DNA of 64,000 nucleotides from JBBIPA01 sp963775935 (GCA_963775935.1 CAVZKR010000004.1:496001-560000); one strand, 5' to 3'; shown: positions 1 to 8,772, numbered from the stretch's first letter. Translations and numbers: made by a program. The notes: generated by a model from the sequence alone, not told the origin.

Positions 1-103
1 AAATTGTCTGTCAATATCGGCGAATGCAGCCCGTCTAGTAAAGCGACTCTACGCCACCTGATTTCATACACAGAAACAGGAGGGGACAAAACACTGCCAC
101 CTC

Positions 104-1388
104 CGTATTGCGTCAAATTAAACTGTTACCGAAGACCTTCTTATTGCCTCATAATTCCGGTTACCGAGCCAGGACGCTCTGCTAGCCGCCACAATTTCTC
201 CAGATTGTCGTTTATCTGCTTCAGAAGGAGTACGGGGTTCAATCCGTGGTAAGTAGCTGCCAGCGCAGTCTACTTAGCTTCTGTAAGTATACCTGATTGC
301 ACCAAGCGCTGGTAGGGAGTCCGAGCGGTATCATAGACTTTGCGGACTTTGGCCCCGTGCCTGCTCTTAGACACAAGCTTCATAGTTGGCTGAAAGAAGT
401 TAATGTACAACCGAGCCAGGTCATATACCCTCCCCAGACATTCAAAAGCGGCTTTAGAGGCATACCGTTCGTATCCCACCAAGCGGCGTACCACATTGCC
501 ATTCTTCTGCTCAACGTGACAGCTATCATTCTTCTTGTAGGAACGAGACCTCGTGAAGGTGATCTTCTCATCACGGCAATAATTATAGAAGCAGCGGTTA
601 ATGAACTCGCTACCGTTGTCCGAGTCTATTCCCAGTAGAGGGAAGGGAAGATGCTGTCTCATACGGTGTACCGACTGCCGTACCTTCTCTTGCCATTTAC
701 CCCACACTGGCAGACATTCCGTCCAGCCGCTGGCAACATCTACGGCGCAGAGTGTGTTCAGGTAAAAGCCCTCCACACTCTCCCCGCAGTGAGCTACGAG
801 GTCTGTCTCCATGAATCCAGACTTGTTCTCTTGCCAGTCAGCAAATGTCCTGATAGGTATACAGCTCTTCAGCAGGCTGCCCGGCCGAGTAGTGGAAAAC
901 GATTTCCGACCTCCAATCTTTCGATATGGTCGTAACAATCGGTCTATAGTGGACGGGCTCATCTGGCAGAGTTGCTCTTCTAGAAAGGCATTTATCCGTT
1001 GCTCACCATATCGCCGGAGCACCTTCACCATCTCTGGAAGGAAAGGCTGAAGACGTTTGGAGCATAGCCGGTCGCTAACTTCCCAGACTGCTTTCAGCAT
1101 CCCTGCCACATCAGAGGCGTATCTCCTTGGTCGACCGCGTCCTTTGCTTATCTTGGGCTGGTTTGCTCTGTTTAATAGCCTGATAGCTGCTTTACGGTGC
1201 CGACCTGTAACTTGCGTAAATTCGTCCAATATCTTACCTTTTTCTGCTTTTGACGCCCGTGAGTACCGGAGCCGTAGTGCCTGCACATATTCCAATATAC
1301 TGCGTCGTGTCACCTTTAACCTCCTTCGGTAACACTAATTTTGACGCAACCACTCCATTTTCGGTAACTTTAATTATGAGTCAATGCG
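104..1388 (-). mobile_element. Insertion sequence, copy A (1285 bp, complete ends)
   Basis: The element runs from CGTATTGCGTC (104) to the reverse complement of CGCATTGACTC (1388). It is flanked by a 5-bp direct repeat, acctc, at 99-103 and 1389-1393, which fixes both ends. Its whole length aligns with copy B at 20761-22045 with a constant offset of 20657; the one difference I found is a nonsense substitution at 272. Each end holds two direct copies of a roughly 35-bp motif (TTGCGTCA..AATTAA..GTTACCGAA), probably transposase binding sites. The DDE transposase and 5-bp duplication recall the ISNCY/IS1202-related ISDol1-like group, but family assignment is from memory. The right end lies 5 bp from the -35 box of the rubrerythrin promoter. 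Confidence 0.95.
270..1313 (-). pseudogene. IS transposase (copy A), truncated by a nonsense mutation
   Basis: This is a DDE transposase with an integrase (rve) core. The GTG start follows an aaggagg ribosome-binding site. Catalytic residues by comparison with copy B are D171 (METDLVAHCG), D232 (DSDNGSEF) and E268 (CHVEQKN), with the typical 35 residues between the last two. Protein sequence is identical to copy B for 347 residues. At 272 the base A replaces G of copy B, turning CAG into TAG (270-272), so the last 43 residues are lost. The core is complete, so partial activity cannot be excluded. It may be mobilised in trans by copy B. Confidence 0.9.
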
Positions 1389-1393
1389 ACCTC

Positions 1394-1422
1394 TTGACAA
1401 ATGATAAAACAAAATGTATCAT
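1394..1422 (+). promoter_or_regulatory. Promoter of rubrerythrin (TTGACA-17-TATCAT)
   Basis: TTGACA lies at 1394-1399 and TATCAT at 1417-1422, with an ideal 17-bp spacer. The -35 box begins directly after the 5-bp target duplication of IS copy A, so the element has cut off everything upstream of the core promoter while leaving the core intact. Confidence 0.8.
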
Positions 1423-1424
1423 TC

Positions 1425-1439
1425 TGATAATGATTATTA
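1425..1439 (+). promoter_or_regulatory. PerR/Fur-type operator upstream of rubrerythrin
   Basis: TGATAAT-G-ATTATTA is a 7-1-7 inverted repeat with one mismatch, close to the PerR box (TTATAATNATTATAA). It lies just downstream of the -10 box, around the expected transcription start, where a bound repressor would block initiation. Peroxide-responsive control of rubrerythrin by PerR is known in clostridia; here it is inferred from the sequence only. Confidence 0.6.
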
Positions 1440-1480
1440 TTACTAATATAATCTTACAGAGGATATCTCCTATTCCACAC

Positions 1481-1489
1481 TGGTATAAT
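1481..1489 (+). promoter_or_regulatory. Possible second rubrerythrin promoter (extended -10)
   Basis: TGGTATAAT is a perfect extended -10 element 31 bp before the start codon. No convincing -35 accompanies it. Similar GGTATAAT/GGTAAAAT elements occur before several genes in this window (for example 22071 and 58534). Confidence 0.4.
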
Positions 1490-1520
1490 AATGAAAGAAA
1501 TGAAAGAGGAGGAGGAACCA

Positions 1521-2018
1521 ATGTCTAAATCAGAAGAGTATTTAAAGGAAGCCTTCGCTGGCGAATCACAGGCGAACCGCAAGTACCTTGCCTTTGCTGC
1601 CGCTGCTGATAAGGAAGGTTACCCTCAGGCAGCCAGATTATTCCGCGCTGCCGCCGAAGCAGAGACTGTGCATGCCCACAATCACCTCAGAGTGCTCAAA
1701 GGGGTCAGCAGCACCAAAGAGAACCTGAAACAAGCAGTCGATGGGGAAACCCATGAGTTTAAAACGATGTATCCCGAGATGATCACTGCTGCCAAAGCCG
1801 AAGGGAATAAAGACGCAGAGAGGTCATTCAACTTCGCCAATGAGGTAGAAAAAATTCACGCCCAGCTTTACCAGAAGCTGCTCGACACTCTGGGCGCCAG
1901 TAAGGAGACCTACCCCTACTACGTCTGTCCCGTATGCGGCTACACATCAGAGAAAGAGCCACCAGGCACCTGCCCCATCTGTGGCACCGCCGGCAAGATG
2001 TTTAAAAAAATAGACTAG
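1521..2018 (+). CDS. rbr: Rubrerythrin
   Basis: This non-haem di-iron peroxidase reduces hydrogen peroxide in the cytoplasm of anaerobes. The 165-residue protein has an N-terminal ferritin-like four-helix domain with the iron-ligand motifs GESQANRKY, EAETVHAHNHL and EVEKIHAQLY. It ends in a rubredoxin-like domain with CPVCGY and CPICG (last 35 residues). Length and domain order are normal for the family. The ATG at 1521 is chosen because it follows a strong gaggaggagg site at 1507-1515; the frame stays open upstream but without a better signal. A core promoter and a PerR-like box precede it. The gene stands alone and faces the nuclease gene that follows. Confidence 0.95.
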   Translation: MSKSEEYLKEAFAGESQANRKYLAFAAAADKEGYPQAARLFRAAAEAETVHAHNHLRVLKGVSSTKENLKQAVDGETHEFKTMYPEMITAAKAEGNKDAERSFNFANEVEKIHAQLYQKLLDTLGASKETYPYYVCPVCGYTSEKEPPGTCPICGTAGKMFKKID

Positions 2019-2086
2019 TAGCTGTGGTGAGGCGACCCCATAAAAAAGAGCGGTTACCATGCCGACAATAACGGGCTTGGGTAGGC

Positions 2087-3700
2087 TTACAGTTCGATAA
2101 TTCCCCCTCTTTCAGGGAAGATAACAGAAATAGTATTGTGGCTTAGCGCCCTGATTCTCTCATAAAAGTCGGGATGCTCACTATGAACCGGGATAAGCAG
2201 CTCTGGTTTAATATGCAGCGCAATCCGCAGTAAATCGGGACCGCAGGCATGTCCCGAGGCATGCAGTCCTCGCTGCTCTTCGGGTATTTGCCATTCATCG
2301 CCGTTTTCTATTGGTAGACCAAAACCTTTCATTTCGAAGTGCTCAAGCCACTTATGGAGCCGTCGAAAGTCAATCTCCTGCTCCTCGTCATGCGGTTCGC
2401 TGGAGCTGAAGATGTAAAGGCTGCCGGGTGCAGGACTAATGCTGGGCAGCTCATTTAAATCCCAGAAGCTGAAACAGAGAATAAATGTATCCTGCGCTTC
2501 TCTCACATCCTTCGCCAGCACCACCTTGCTTTGATATTCTTTACAGATGTTCCGCATCCATTGTTGAGGACTCCTGCTGGCAATAGTATCCTGGTAGATA
2601 ACAATGCCTTTTTCGGTGGCTATATCGGGAGTTTCCAGTTCCAGTAGACGCATGGTCTTCAATAAATAGGCATCTTTAGGCAGTATCGCCAGCTTCCTGC
2701 CGGTTTCGCTGGCAATTCGCAAAAAGGTGAGCAAACGGTCGACATCCCTGGGAGAAAAATCGGCAATCACCAGCCCTTTGGCACTGGCTATTGCCTGCTT
2801 CCCATTCTTATACACCTCATCCTCCGCAATATTAGCCTCGCGCTGTACGTTGGTACCTTCAATAATCAACGCTCTTGGGTTCAAGCTGGCAGCATCTTTA
2901 ATAAATTTGTCGGTGAATTTCTTACGCTTACCATGTAATCGTAAATCGCCGCTGTAGATAATCCAGCCGGCGCTGGTCTCAATACCCCAGGCGCAGGCAC
3001 CGGGAATGGAATGGTCCACAGGAAAACAGCACAGCCTGAAGCTGCAAGCCTGATGGTCACGAATCGGACAGGAAACAAGCTCCTTCTGCTTTGCTGTCCT
3101 CTGTTCCCAGAATCCGAAATTCCAGTACTGGTGTGCGTCCAGGCTCAGAGCCGCTGGGTTCATATCGGCAATACAGAACTGCCGCTGTCGCCTAATATTA
3201 GTAGAAAGGAAAGCCTCCTGTTTCCAATCAGGAGGACAACCCGCCTCGGCAACCTTGTAATAGCAGACCTGCTGGTCGTAGTCGGCCTTCCCCGAGTCCT
3301 GAATTGCCTTGGTGATGAACGCCGTCACGGATGTAGCATAGACCGGGATATCGTCTCTTAGAAAAGCAATATGTGCCGAGTGGTCGAGGTGAGCATGAGA
3401 GAGTAGCACTCCATCCATATGGTCGAGTTTACGATGATTCTCTGCGCTTCGAAACTGCTCCCAGAGACCCGGTGCTTCGAGATCAGGACGATAAATCCCC
3501 TCCAGCGGTGGTAGCAAGCCCATAACCAGCGGGTCCAGCAGCCCGGCGCCACCTCGAGGCTTCAGGTATTCCTCGTAGAATTCCTTATGCCTTTTATAGG
3601 GAAAACCGAAATCCAGCAGCAACCTTCGCTCCCCGTCTTCGAGGAGTATCTTATTGCCGCCTATTTCCTGAATGCCGCCGTAGAAACTCAATCGTACCAT
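2087..3700 (-). CDS. Metallo-beta-lactamase/beta-CASP nuclease, RNase J-like
   Basis: This is a predicted zinc-dependent ribonuclease of the RNase J/beta-CASP group. It has the metal site HAHLDH near residue 100, a further Asp in YSGDLR, and a C-terminal beta-CASP signature with LHASGH and PVHSEHP. About 537 residues is normal for RNase J, but the N-terminal part contains an unusual insertion around residues 45-85 before HAHLDH, and the family position within beta-CASP is uncertain. The ATG at 3700 is preferred (gacggg upstream); a TTG at 3721 would add seven residues. It is transcribed alone, towards rubrerythrin. Confidence 0.8.
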   Translation of the reverse strand: MVRLSFYGGIQEIGGNKILLEDGERRLLLDFGFPYKRHKEFYEEYLKPRGGAGLLDPLVMGLLPPLEGIYRPDLEAPGLWEQFRSAENHRKLDHMDGVLLSHAHLDHSAHIAFLRDDIPVYATSVTAFITKAIQDSGKADYDQQVCYYKVAEAGCPPDWKQEAFLSTNIRRQRQFCIADMNPAALSLDAHQYWNFGFWEQRTAKQKELVSCPIRDHQACSFRLCCFPVDHSIPGACAWGIETSAGWIIYSGDLRLHGKRKKFTDKFIKDAASLNPRALIIEGTNVQREANIAEDEVYKNGKQAIASAKGLVIADFSPRDVDRLLTFLRIASETGRKLAILPKDAYLLKTMRLLELETPDIATEKGIVIYQDTIASRSPQQWMRNICKEYQSKVVLAKDVREAQDTFILCFSFWDLNELPSISPAPGSLYIFSSSEPHDEEQEIDFRRLHKWLEHFEMKGFGLPIENGDEWQIPEEQRGLHASGHACGPDLLRIALHIKPELLIPVHSEHPDFYERIRALSHNTISVIFPERGGIIEL

Positions 3701-3902
3701 GCTTTTCCCGTCAAAATTCAATGCAAGGGATATTATTTGCTATATATTGTACCACTTCACGCCCGCTACGCGAGAAATAACAGGCAATTCCTCAATACTT
3801 AAGCACCGTACTTTCATCAGTCGACTAATTCGTGCAAAGATGTTGTACCATTCTGTATAATACGAGATGGCCTTCCAGATACATTTGTAGTGGGACGGAA
3901 CA

Positions 3903-4892
3903 ATGGTAAATAGTAGACAGCAATATCTTCGAGAAAATTACATTGCACGTATCAACAATGTTATTGACTACATTGAAGCCAACATCGGCAGGGAATTGAC
4001 GCTGGAAGAGCTGGCCGATGTAGCTCATTTTTCACCGTTTCACTTCCATCGTATATTCAGCGCCATGGTTGGTGAGACACTGAACAGTTTCATACAAAGG
4101 CTGCGCATCGAAAGAGCCGCAACGACGCTGATACAAAATCCCAGGAAATCGATAACCAAAATCGCCTTCGAATGCGGCTTCTCTGGCTCCCCGGCCTTTG
4201 CCCGTGCCTTTCGAGAATCCTTCAAAATGAGTGCCAGCGAGTGGCGTACTGGTGGATACCTCAAACATAGCAAAAATGGTAAAACGGAAAGCAAGGAGAG
4301 CAAAACGGTTGGCAATATCCAGCAAGACTTCGATGTCTCCGCAGACTATAGTGTGGGCATGAAAAAACAACTGTGGAGGATAGAAATGAAAACCAACAAA
4401 GAACTAATATCCAGTATCGAAGTCAAGGATGTACCTGAGATGCATGTTGCCTACATCCGCCATATCGGTCCGTATGCAGCGGATATGCAGCTTTTCAAAA
4501 ACCTGTTCAATAAGCTCTGTGCCTGGGCTGGGCCTCGCGGTCTGCTGCGCTTTCCTGAGACAAAGTTCATTGCCATATACCACGATAATCCCGATATTAC
4601 CGACCAGGCTAAACTGAGAACCGACGTGTGCATTACCATACCCGCAGACGCCAAAGTGAGCGGAGAAATAGGTAAAGCAACGTTACCCGCAGGCAAATGT
4701 GCAATCGCACATTTTGAGATAACAGTCGACCAGTATAGGGATGCCTGGAATGCAGTCTATGGCGGCTGGTTACCAGAGAGCGGATACCAGCCCGACGATC
4801 GCCCTTGTTTCGAGCTCTACCTCAATGACCCGAAGGAACATCCTCAGGGCAAACATATTGTCGATATCTATGCACCAGTGAAGCCTCTATAA
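3903..4892 (+). CDS. AraC-family regulator with GyrI-like effector domain
   Basis: This is a one-component transcription regulator of 329 residues. Residues about 10-115 form an AraC-type double helix-turn-helix (LTLEELADVAHFSPFHFHRIF and SITKIAFECGFSGSPAFARAF). After a charged linker, residues about 160-329 form a GyrI-like (SOUL/BmrR-type) ligand-binding domain (VAYIRHIGPY, ELYLNDP). This Rob/SoxS-like arrangement usually senses small, often toxic, hydrophobic or cationic compounds. A TATAAT at 3856-3861 is a likely -10 box. The start ATG at 3903 lies close behind a gggacgg stretch. No partner gene is obvious. Confidence 0.9.
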   Translation: MVNSRQQYLRENYIARINNVIDYIEANIGRELTLEELADVAHFSPFHFHRIFSAMVGETLNSFIQRLRIERAATTLIQNPRKSITKIAFECGFSGSPAFARAFRESFKMSASEWRTGGYLKHSKNGKTESKESKTVGNIQQDFDVSADYSVGMKKQLWRIEMKTNKELISSIEVKDVPEMHVAYIRHIGPYAADMQLFKNLFNKLCAWAGPRGLLRFPETKFIAIYHDNPDITDQAKLRTDVCITIPADAKVSGEIGKATLPAGKCAIAHFEITVDQYRDAWNAVYGGWLPESGYQPDDRPCFELYLNDPKEHPQGKHIVDIYAPVKPL

Positions 4893-4937
4893 GTGGAACA
4901 ATATCTCAATAAATATGCCCCCCGAAACGTTTTTGTG

Positions 4938-5420
4938 TTACGTCAGATAGGTAATACGCGAAGAGGGTTTTTCCAGGACGTCAAACCTGATTTTAGCCTG
5001 ACGGAACAAGTCGACAAAGGCATTATCGGCATAGCTGCCGAAGGTGACAAATCGTTTGATTCTGGCATTTGTCAGCATCTTGGCGCAGAGAATACACGGC
5101 GAATGAGTGGCATAGATGGTAGCACCCTCAAGGATGATTCCGTGGAGCGCCGCCTGGATGATGACGTTCTGCTCGGCATGGATAGCACGGCAGATTTCGT
5201 GGCGAGTTCCCGAGGCGATATTCATCTCATCCCTGAGGCAGCCTAACTCGAGACAGTCCTGCAGCCCGGCAGCAGCGCCATTGTAACCGGTGGCTAAAAT
5301 ATGCTTGTCCCGCACTGCCACCGCACCGATATGGTGCCGAAGACAGGTAGAGCGCTCCGCCACCACGGAAGCGATTTTGAGAAAGTAATTATCAATACTC
5401 GGCCGTATTGTTCCGCTCAT
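4938..5420 (-). CDS. dCMP deaminase (ComEB family)
   Basis: This zinc-dependent cytidine/deoxycytidylate deaminase converts dCMP to dUMP for thymidylate synthesis. The 160-residue protein has the signature HAEQN (zinc ligand His and catalytic Glu) near residue 80 and PCILC (two Cys ligands) near residue 107. An N-terminal stretch with CLRHHIGAV is typical of the family. Its start overlaps the stop of the upstream kinase gene by 4 bp (ATGA), so the two form one translationally coupled unit; both act on nucleotides or related phosphates. Confidence 0.9.
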   Translation of the reverse strand: MSGTIRPSIDNYFLKIASVVAERSTCLRHHIGAVAVRDKHILATGYNGAAAGLQDCLELGCLRDEMNIASGTRHEICRAIHAEQNVIIQAALHGIILEGATIYATHSPCILCAKMLTNARIKRFVTFGSYADNAFVDLFRQAKIRFDVLEKPSSRITYLT

Positions 5421-5959
5421 TTCAATGCAGCCAGCACCTGCCTGGCTTGCCTCTCCAGTTCCTCGATAGAAAACTCATTTACCAGAGTATAATCAGCCAT
5501 GGCGATTGGGCCACCTTTTTTGCTGTTCTCAATTTCAGCCTTATCGCGGCTGGCAGCCTGCTCGACAGTCAATGGTCGAACTGCTCTGCCGGCAAGCCTC
5601 TTATACCTGGTAGACGGCGATGCCCAGACAGCAATCATTTTTAACCTGTCGCCGTAGCGCTCTTTCAACAATATGTACTCTTCCCATGAGTAAAGCCCAT
5701 CGATAACCACGTTGGACGACTTTAACAGGGCATCGATGCGAGGCAGATTAAGAATAGCATACGCAGCCATGCCATGCTCTTTTCGCAGCTGCTCCCTGAC
5801 ATTCCGCTCGTTCTCCTCATTCAATGGCAGCCCCCTCTTTTTTACCTCCTGGTCAGTAATATCCCCAAATCGCACCTTGTTGAACCCTGCCTGTTCAAAT
5901 ACCCTGGCTACCACCGACTTACCGGAGCCAGCCATGCCGACAATCGATACTACTTTCAT
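5417..5959 (-). CDS. P-loop kinase related to dephospho-CoA/adenylate kinases
   Basis: This is a small P-loop NTPase of about 180 residues with Walker A GMAGSGKS at residues 8-15. A central VVIDGLYSWEEY segment and the RAVRP segment match the AAA_17/UPF0200 group found mainly in archaea and anaerobic bacteria, related to dephospho-CoA kinase and dCMP kinase. The substrate is not determined. ATG 5959 is chosen over GTG 5962 from an aggac site. It is translationally coupled to the dCMP deaminase gene, which supports a nucleotide kinase role. The promoter upstream appears to be a hybrid between host -10 and IS-remnant -35. Confidence 0.75.
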   Translation of the reverse strand: MKVVSIVGMAGSGKSVVARVFEQAGFNKVRFGDITDQEVKKRGLPLNEENERNVREQLRKEHGMAAYAILNLPRIDALLKSSNVVIDGLYSWEEYILLKERYGDRLKMIAVWASPSTRYKRLAGRAVRPLTVEQAASRDKAEIENSKKGGPIAMADYTLVNEFSIEELERQARQVLAALK

Positions 5960-5983
5960 CACTTGTCCTGGAAGTTAACAGGC

Positions 5984-6012
5984 ATTATAGGGGAAAACGG
6001 CAGCGCAGGCAA
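5984..6012 (-). promoter_or_regulatory. Promoter of the kinase-deaminase operon, overlapping the IS remnant
   Basis: On the minus strand TATAAT occupies 5984-5989 and TTGCCT 6007-6012, with a 17-bp spacer. The -35 bases belong to transposase codons of IS copy C (CAG GCA ATA), so the promoter seems to be assembled from host and element sequence. Confidence 0.5.
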
Positions 6013-7148
6013 TAAGGCTCAGGTATTTACGAACGTCAAAAGGGGAGAAGGGGAAGATTTTGGACGAATTTATACAGGTTACTGGTCTGCATCGGAAAGC
6101 CGCTATCAGGTTATTGAACGGAACACAGCAACTCGGGATAGGCAAACGACGCGGTCGACCAAAGAGATACGGGATTGATGTGGCAGTGATGCTGAAAACA
6201 GTTTGGGAAGCAAGCGATCGACTATGCTCCAAGCGTCTTCAGCCCTTTCTCCCGGAGATGGTGAAAGTGTTCAGACGCTATGATGAGCAACGGATTAGTG
6301 CCTTTATGGAAGAGCAACTTTGCCAGATGAGCCCATCTACCATAGATCGATTGTTACGGCCATACCGAACAAGTGGAGGCCGAAAGTCGCTTTCCACTAC
6401 ACGGCCTGGGAGCCTACTGAAGAGCTGTATACCCATCAGGACTTTTGCGGATTGGCAAGAGAACAAGCCTGGATTTATAGAGACAGACCTGGTAGCTCAT
6501 TGTGGTGAGAGTACAGAGGGTTTCTATCTGAATACACTCTGTGCGGTGGATGTTGCCAGCTGCTGGACGGAATGTCTTCCAGTATGGGGTAAATGGCAAG
6601 AAAAGGTACGGCAGTCGATACACCGAATGAGACAGCGTCTTCCCTTTTCCTTGCTGGGCATAGACTCGGACAATGGTACTGAGTTTATCAACCAGTGCCT
6701 CTATAATTATTGTCGTGGTGAGAACATCACCTTCACCAGGTCTCGTTCCTACAAGAAGAATGATAGCTGTCACGTTGAGCAAAAAAACGGCAATGTGGTA
6801 CGCCGCTTGGTGGGATACGATAGATATGCCTCGAAAGCTGCGTTCGAGTGCTTGGGGAGAGTCTACGATCTGGTTCGGCTGTACATTAACTTCTTTCAGC
6901 CAACTATGAAGCTTGTCTCTAAGACCAGGCACGGCGCCAGAGTTCACAAGGTTTATGATATCGCACAGACTCCCTACCAACGCCTGGTGCAATGTGGTGT
7001 ACTTACAGAGGCCAAACAGGCTGAGTTAGCAGCCATTTACCACGGATTAAACCCAGTACTCCTCATAAATCAGATAAACGGCAATCTGGAGAAATTGTGG
7101 CAGCTGGCAGCGCGCCCTGGTTCGGTAACCGGAATTATGAGGCAATAA
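6003..7148 (+). pseudogene. IS transposase (copy C), N-terminus deleted
   Basis: The reading frame is open from 5991 (after a TAG at 5988) to 7148 and encodes everything from about residue 10 of the family protein onwards. The DDE core (IETDLVAHCGE, DSDNGTEF, CHVEQKN) and the basic GRRGRPKRY motif are intact. The normal GTG start, ribosome-binding site and first residues are gone. A TTG at 6060 could act as an internal start but lacks a good ribosome-binding site. The otherwise undamaged frame suggests recent truncation. Confidence 0.85.
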
Positions 7149-7186
7149 GGAGGTCTTTGGTAACAGTTTAATTTGACGCAACACAT
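6003..7186 (+). mobile_element. Insertion sequence, copy C (5'-truncated remnant)
   Basis: This is a diverged relative of copies A and B. Similarity to the transposase begins near 6003-6006, so the transposase-proximal end, its inverted repeat and the first codons are missing. The distal end survives at about 7172-7186 (atttgacgcaacac, against atttgacgcaatacg in copies A and B). No target duplication can be recognised because one side is deleted. Its left boundary lies inside the promoter of the neighbouring minus-strand kinase gene. Confidence 0.85.
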
Positions 7187-7405
7187 GCAGGCGTTTACCG
7201 CTGGTTAATGTCACCAAATGACAGGTTACCTACTATATATTACACGATAAAGCCACTTTGAACTTCACACCAGCATTATTCTAATGGCAAACCACATAAA
7301 TATGCTGTTATACTGTTACCACCAAAATTGCCACTTGAAAAATAGTATAACCAACAAATAATAGACTTACAGACTAGGGCGCTCCCTCCCCGATGAGAGG
7401 ATAGA

Positions 7406-8692
7406 TTGAACGAAGCTAAAACACCGAATACAGCGCCGAGATGGCAACATACTATGTTCAGGGCTCTGCAGTCCAGAAACTTCCGGCTTTTTTTTATAGG
7501 TCAGGGTATATCCTTGACAGGCACCTGGATGCAGAGTATCGCCATGAGCTGGCTGGTGTACCGCCTGACTGGTTCCGCTCTGCTACTGGGTGTTACTGGC
7601 TTCGCCAGTCAATTCCCTGTGTTTCTGCTCGCCTCTTTAGCCGGGGTATATGTCGACAGGCATAACCGACATAAAATCCTGTTATTGACCCAGGTATTAT
7701 CAATGCTCCAGGCTTTTCTCATGGCAGCTCTGGTGTTCACCAATACAGTTACGGTATGGTGGATCATTGTGCTCAGCGTTTTCCTGGGACTTATTAACGC
7801 CCTCGACATGCCGGCGCGCCAGACATTCGTGCTGGAAATGGTGGAAAAACGAGAAAACCTGAGCAATGCTATCGCCCTGAATTCTTCAATGTTCAATAGC
7901 GCCAGGCTCATCGGTCCCTCAATCGGTGGCATCTTAATCGCTGCGCTGGGTGAAGGTGCCTGCTTCACCTTTAATGGCGCCAGTTTTCTGGCGGTGATCT
8001 TCTGTCTGTTGGCAATGCGGCTGACGCCGACGAAAATCGAAGCTAAGGAGATCCATATAGTAAGAGAACTCAAGGAAGGTTTTTCTTACGCATTCGGATT
8101 CGCACCCATCCGCTATTTAATACTGTTGATAGCCCTAGTCAGCCTGCTGGGACATTCTCATTCTATATTGATGCCGGTCTTCGCCGCTGAAATCCTCCAG
8201 GGAGGCGCCAATACCCTAGGTTTCCTTATGGCTGCCTTAGGTAGTGGAGCCCTGGTCGGAACACTATATCTCGCCTACCGTCGCAGTATACGGGGGCTTG
8301 GCAGAGTTGCGGGAGCAAGCGCTGGTATTTTTGGTGCTGGTCTGGTTCTCTTTTCCCTGTCCCGCATCCTGCCGTTTTCTATCGTGCTCAATATGGTGAC
8401 AGGCTTCGGCATGATAGTGCAGCTTGCCGGCAGCAACACCATTTTACAGACCATCGTCGACGATGATAAAAGGGGTCGTATTATGAGCATCTATGCCATG
8501 TCATTTACGGGCATGGCTCCGTTCGGCAGCCTGCTCGCTGGCGCACTGGCACACGGTATAGGCGCTCCCAATACCGTATTACTCGGTGGCATATGCTGTA
8601 TTGCTGCGTCAATTTTCTTCTCCATTAAGCTACGATCTCTAAAAGACGTACTCCGCGCCGCTTATGTGGAAAAACAGGTGATAATGGAATAA
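7406..8692 (+). CDS. MFS transporter (EntS/DHA3-like)
   Basis: This is a 428-residue integral membrane protein of the major facilitator superfamily with about 12 hydrophobic segments. The N-terminal FRALQSRNFRLFFIGQ and the DRHNRHK loop after the second helix are typical of the MFS_3/EntS group of drug and siderophore exporters. The substrate cannot be told. The TTG start at 7406 follows gagagg at 7395-7400. The 220 bp upstream are AT-rich and hold no gene. It is monocistronic, and the gene ends 113 bp before the DUF169 gene. Confidence 0.9.
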   Translation: MNEAKTPNTAPRWQHTMFRALQSRNFRLFFIGQGISLTGTWMQSIAMSWLVYRLTGSALLLGVTGFASQFPVFLLASLAGVYVDRHNRHKILLLTQVLSMLQAFLMAALVFTNTVTVWWIIVLSVFLGLINALDMPARQTFVLEMVEKRENLSNAIALNSSMFNSARLIGPSIGGILIAALGEGACFTFNGASFLAVIFCLLAMRLTPTKIEAKEIHIVRELKEGFSYAFGFAPIRYLILLIALVSLLGHSHSILMPVFAAEILQGGANTLGFLMAALGSGALVGTLYLAYRRSIRGLGRVAGASAGIFGAGLVLFSLSRILPFSIVLNMVTGFGMIVQLAGSNTILQTIVDDDKRGRIMSIYAMSFTGMAPFGSLLAGALAHGIGAPNTVLLGGICCIAASIFFSIKLRSLKDVLRAAYVEKQVIME

Positions 8693-8763
8693 GAATGCAT
8701 TGACTGCAGGTTGCTTCCTAATAATTAAAAGGTAATTAAGCTTCTACCTCTCTTACACTTATG

Positions 8764-8772
8764 TGGTAAAAT
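8764..8772 (+). promoter_or_regulatory. Possible extended -10 promoter of the DUF169 gene
   Basis: TGGTAAAAT lies 34 bp before the start codon; the -35 region is poor. The element resembles those before gyrB (41935) and the rubrerythrin gene. Confidence 0.35.

Noticed and set aside
4..252. Open frame at the left edge of the window, plus strand
   Set aside because: It overlaps the end of IS copy A, has no ribosome-binding site and no recognisable protein; treated as a chance frame.
297..1332. Several plus-strand frames inside IS copy A (and equivalents in B, D, E)
   Set aside because: They are antisense shadows of the transposase and change with its codons; no independent support.
1389..1399. 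The TTGACA as part of the IS end or of the target repeat
   Set aside because: The repeats acctc, ggata and accgc are defined on both sides of complete copies and do not include TTG; the TTG is host sequence.
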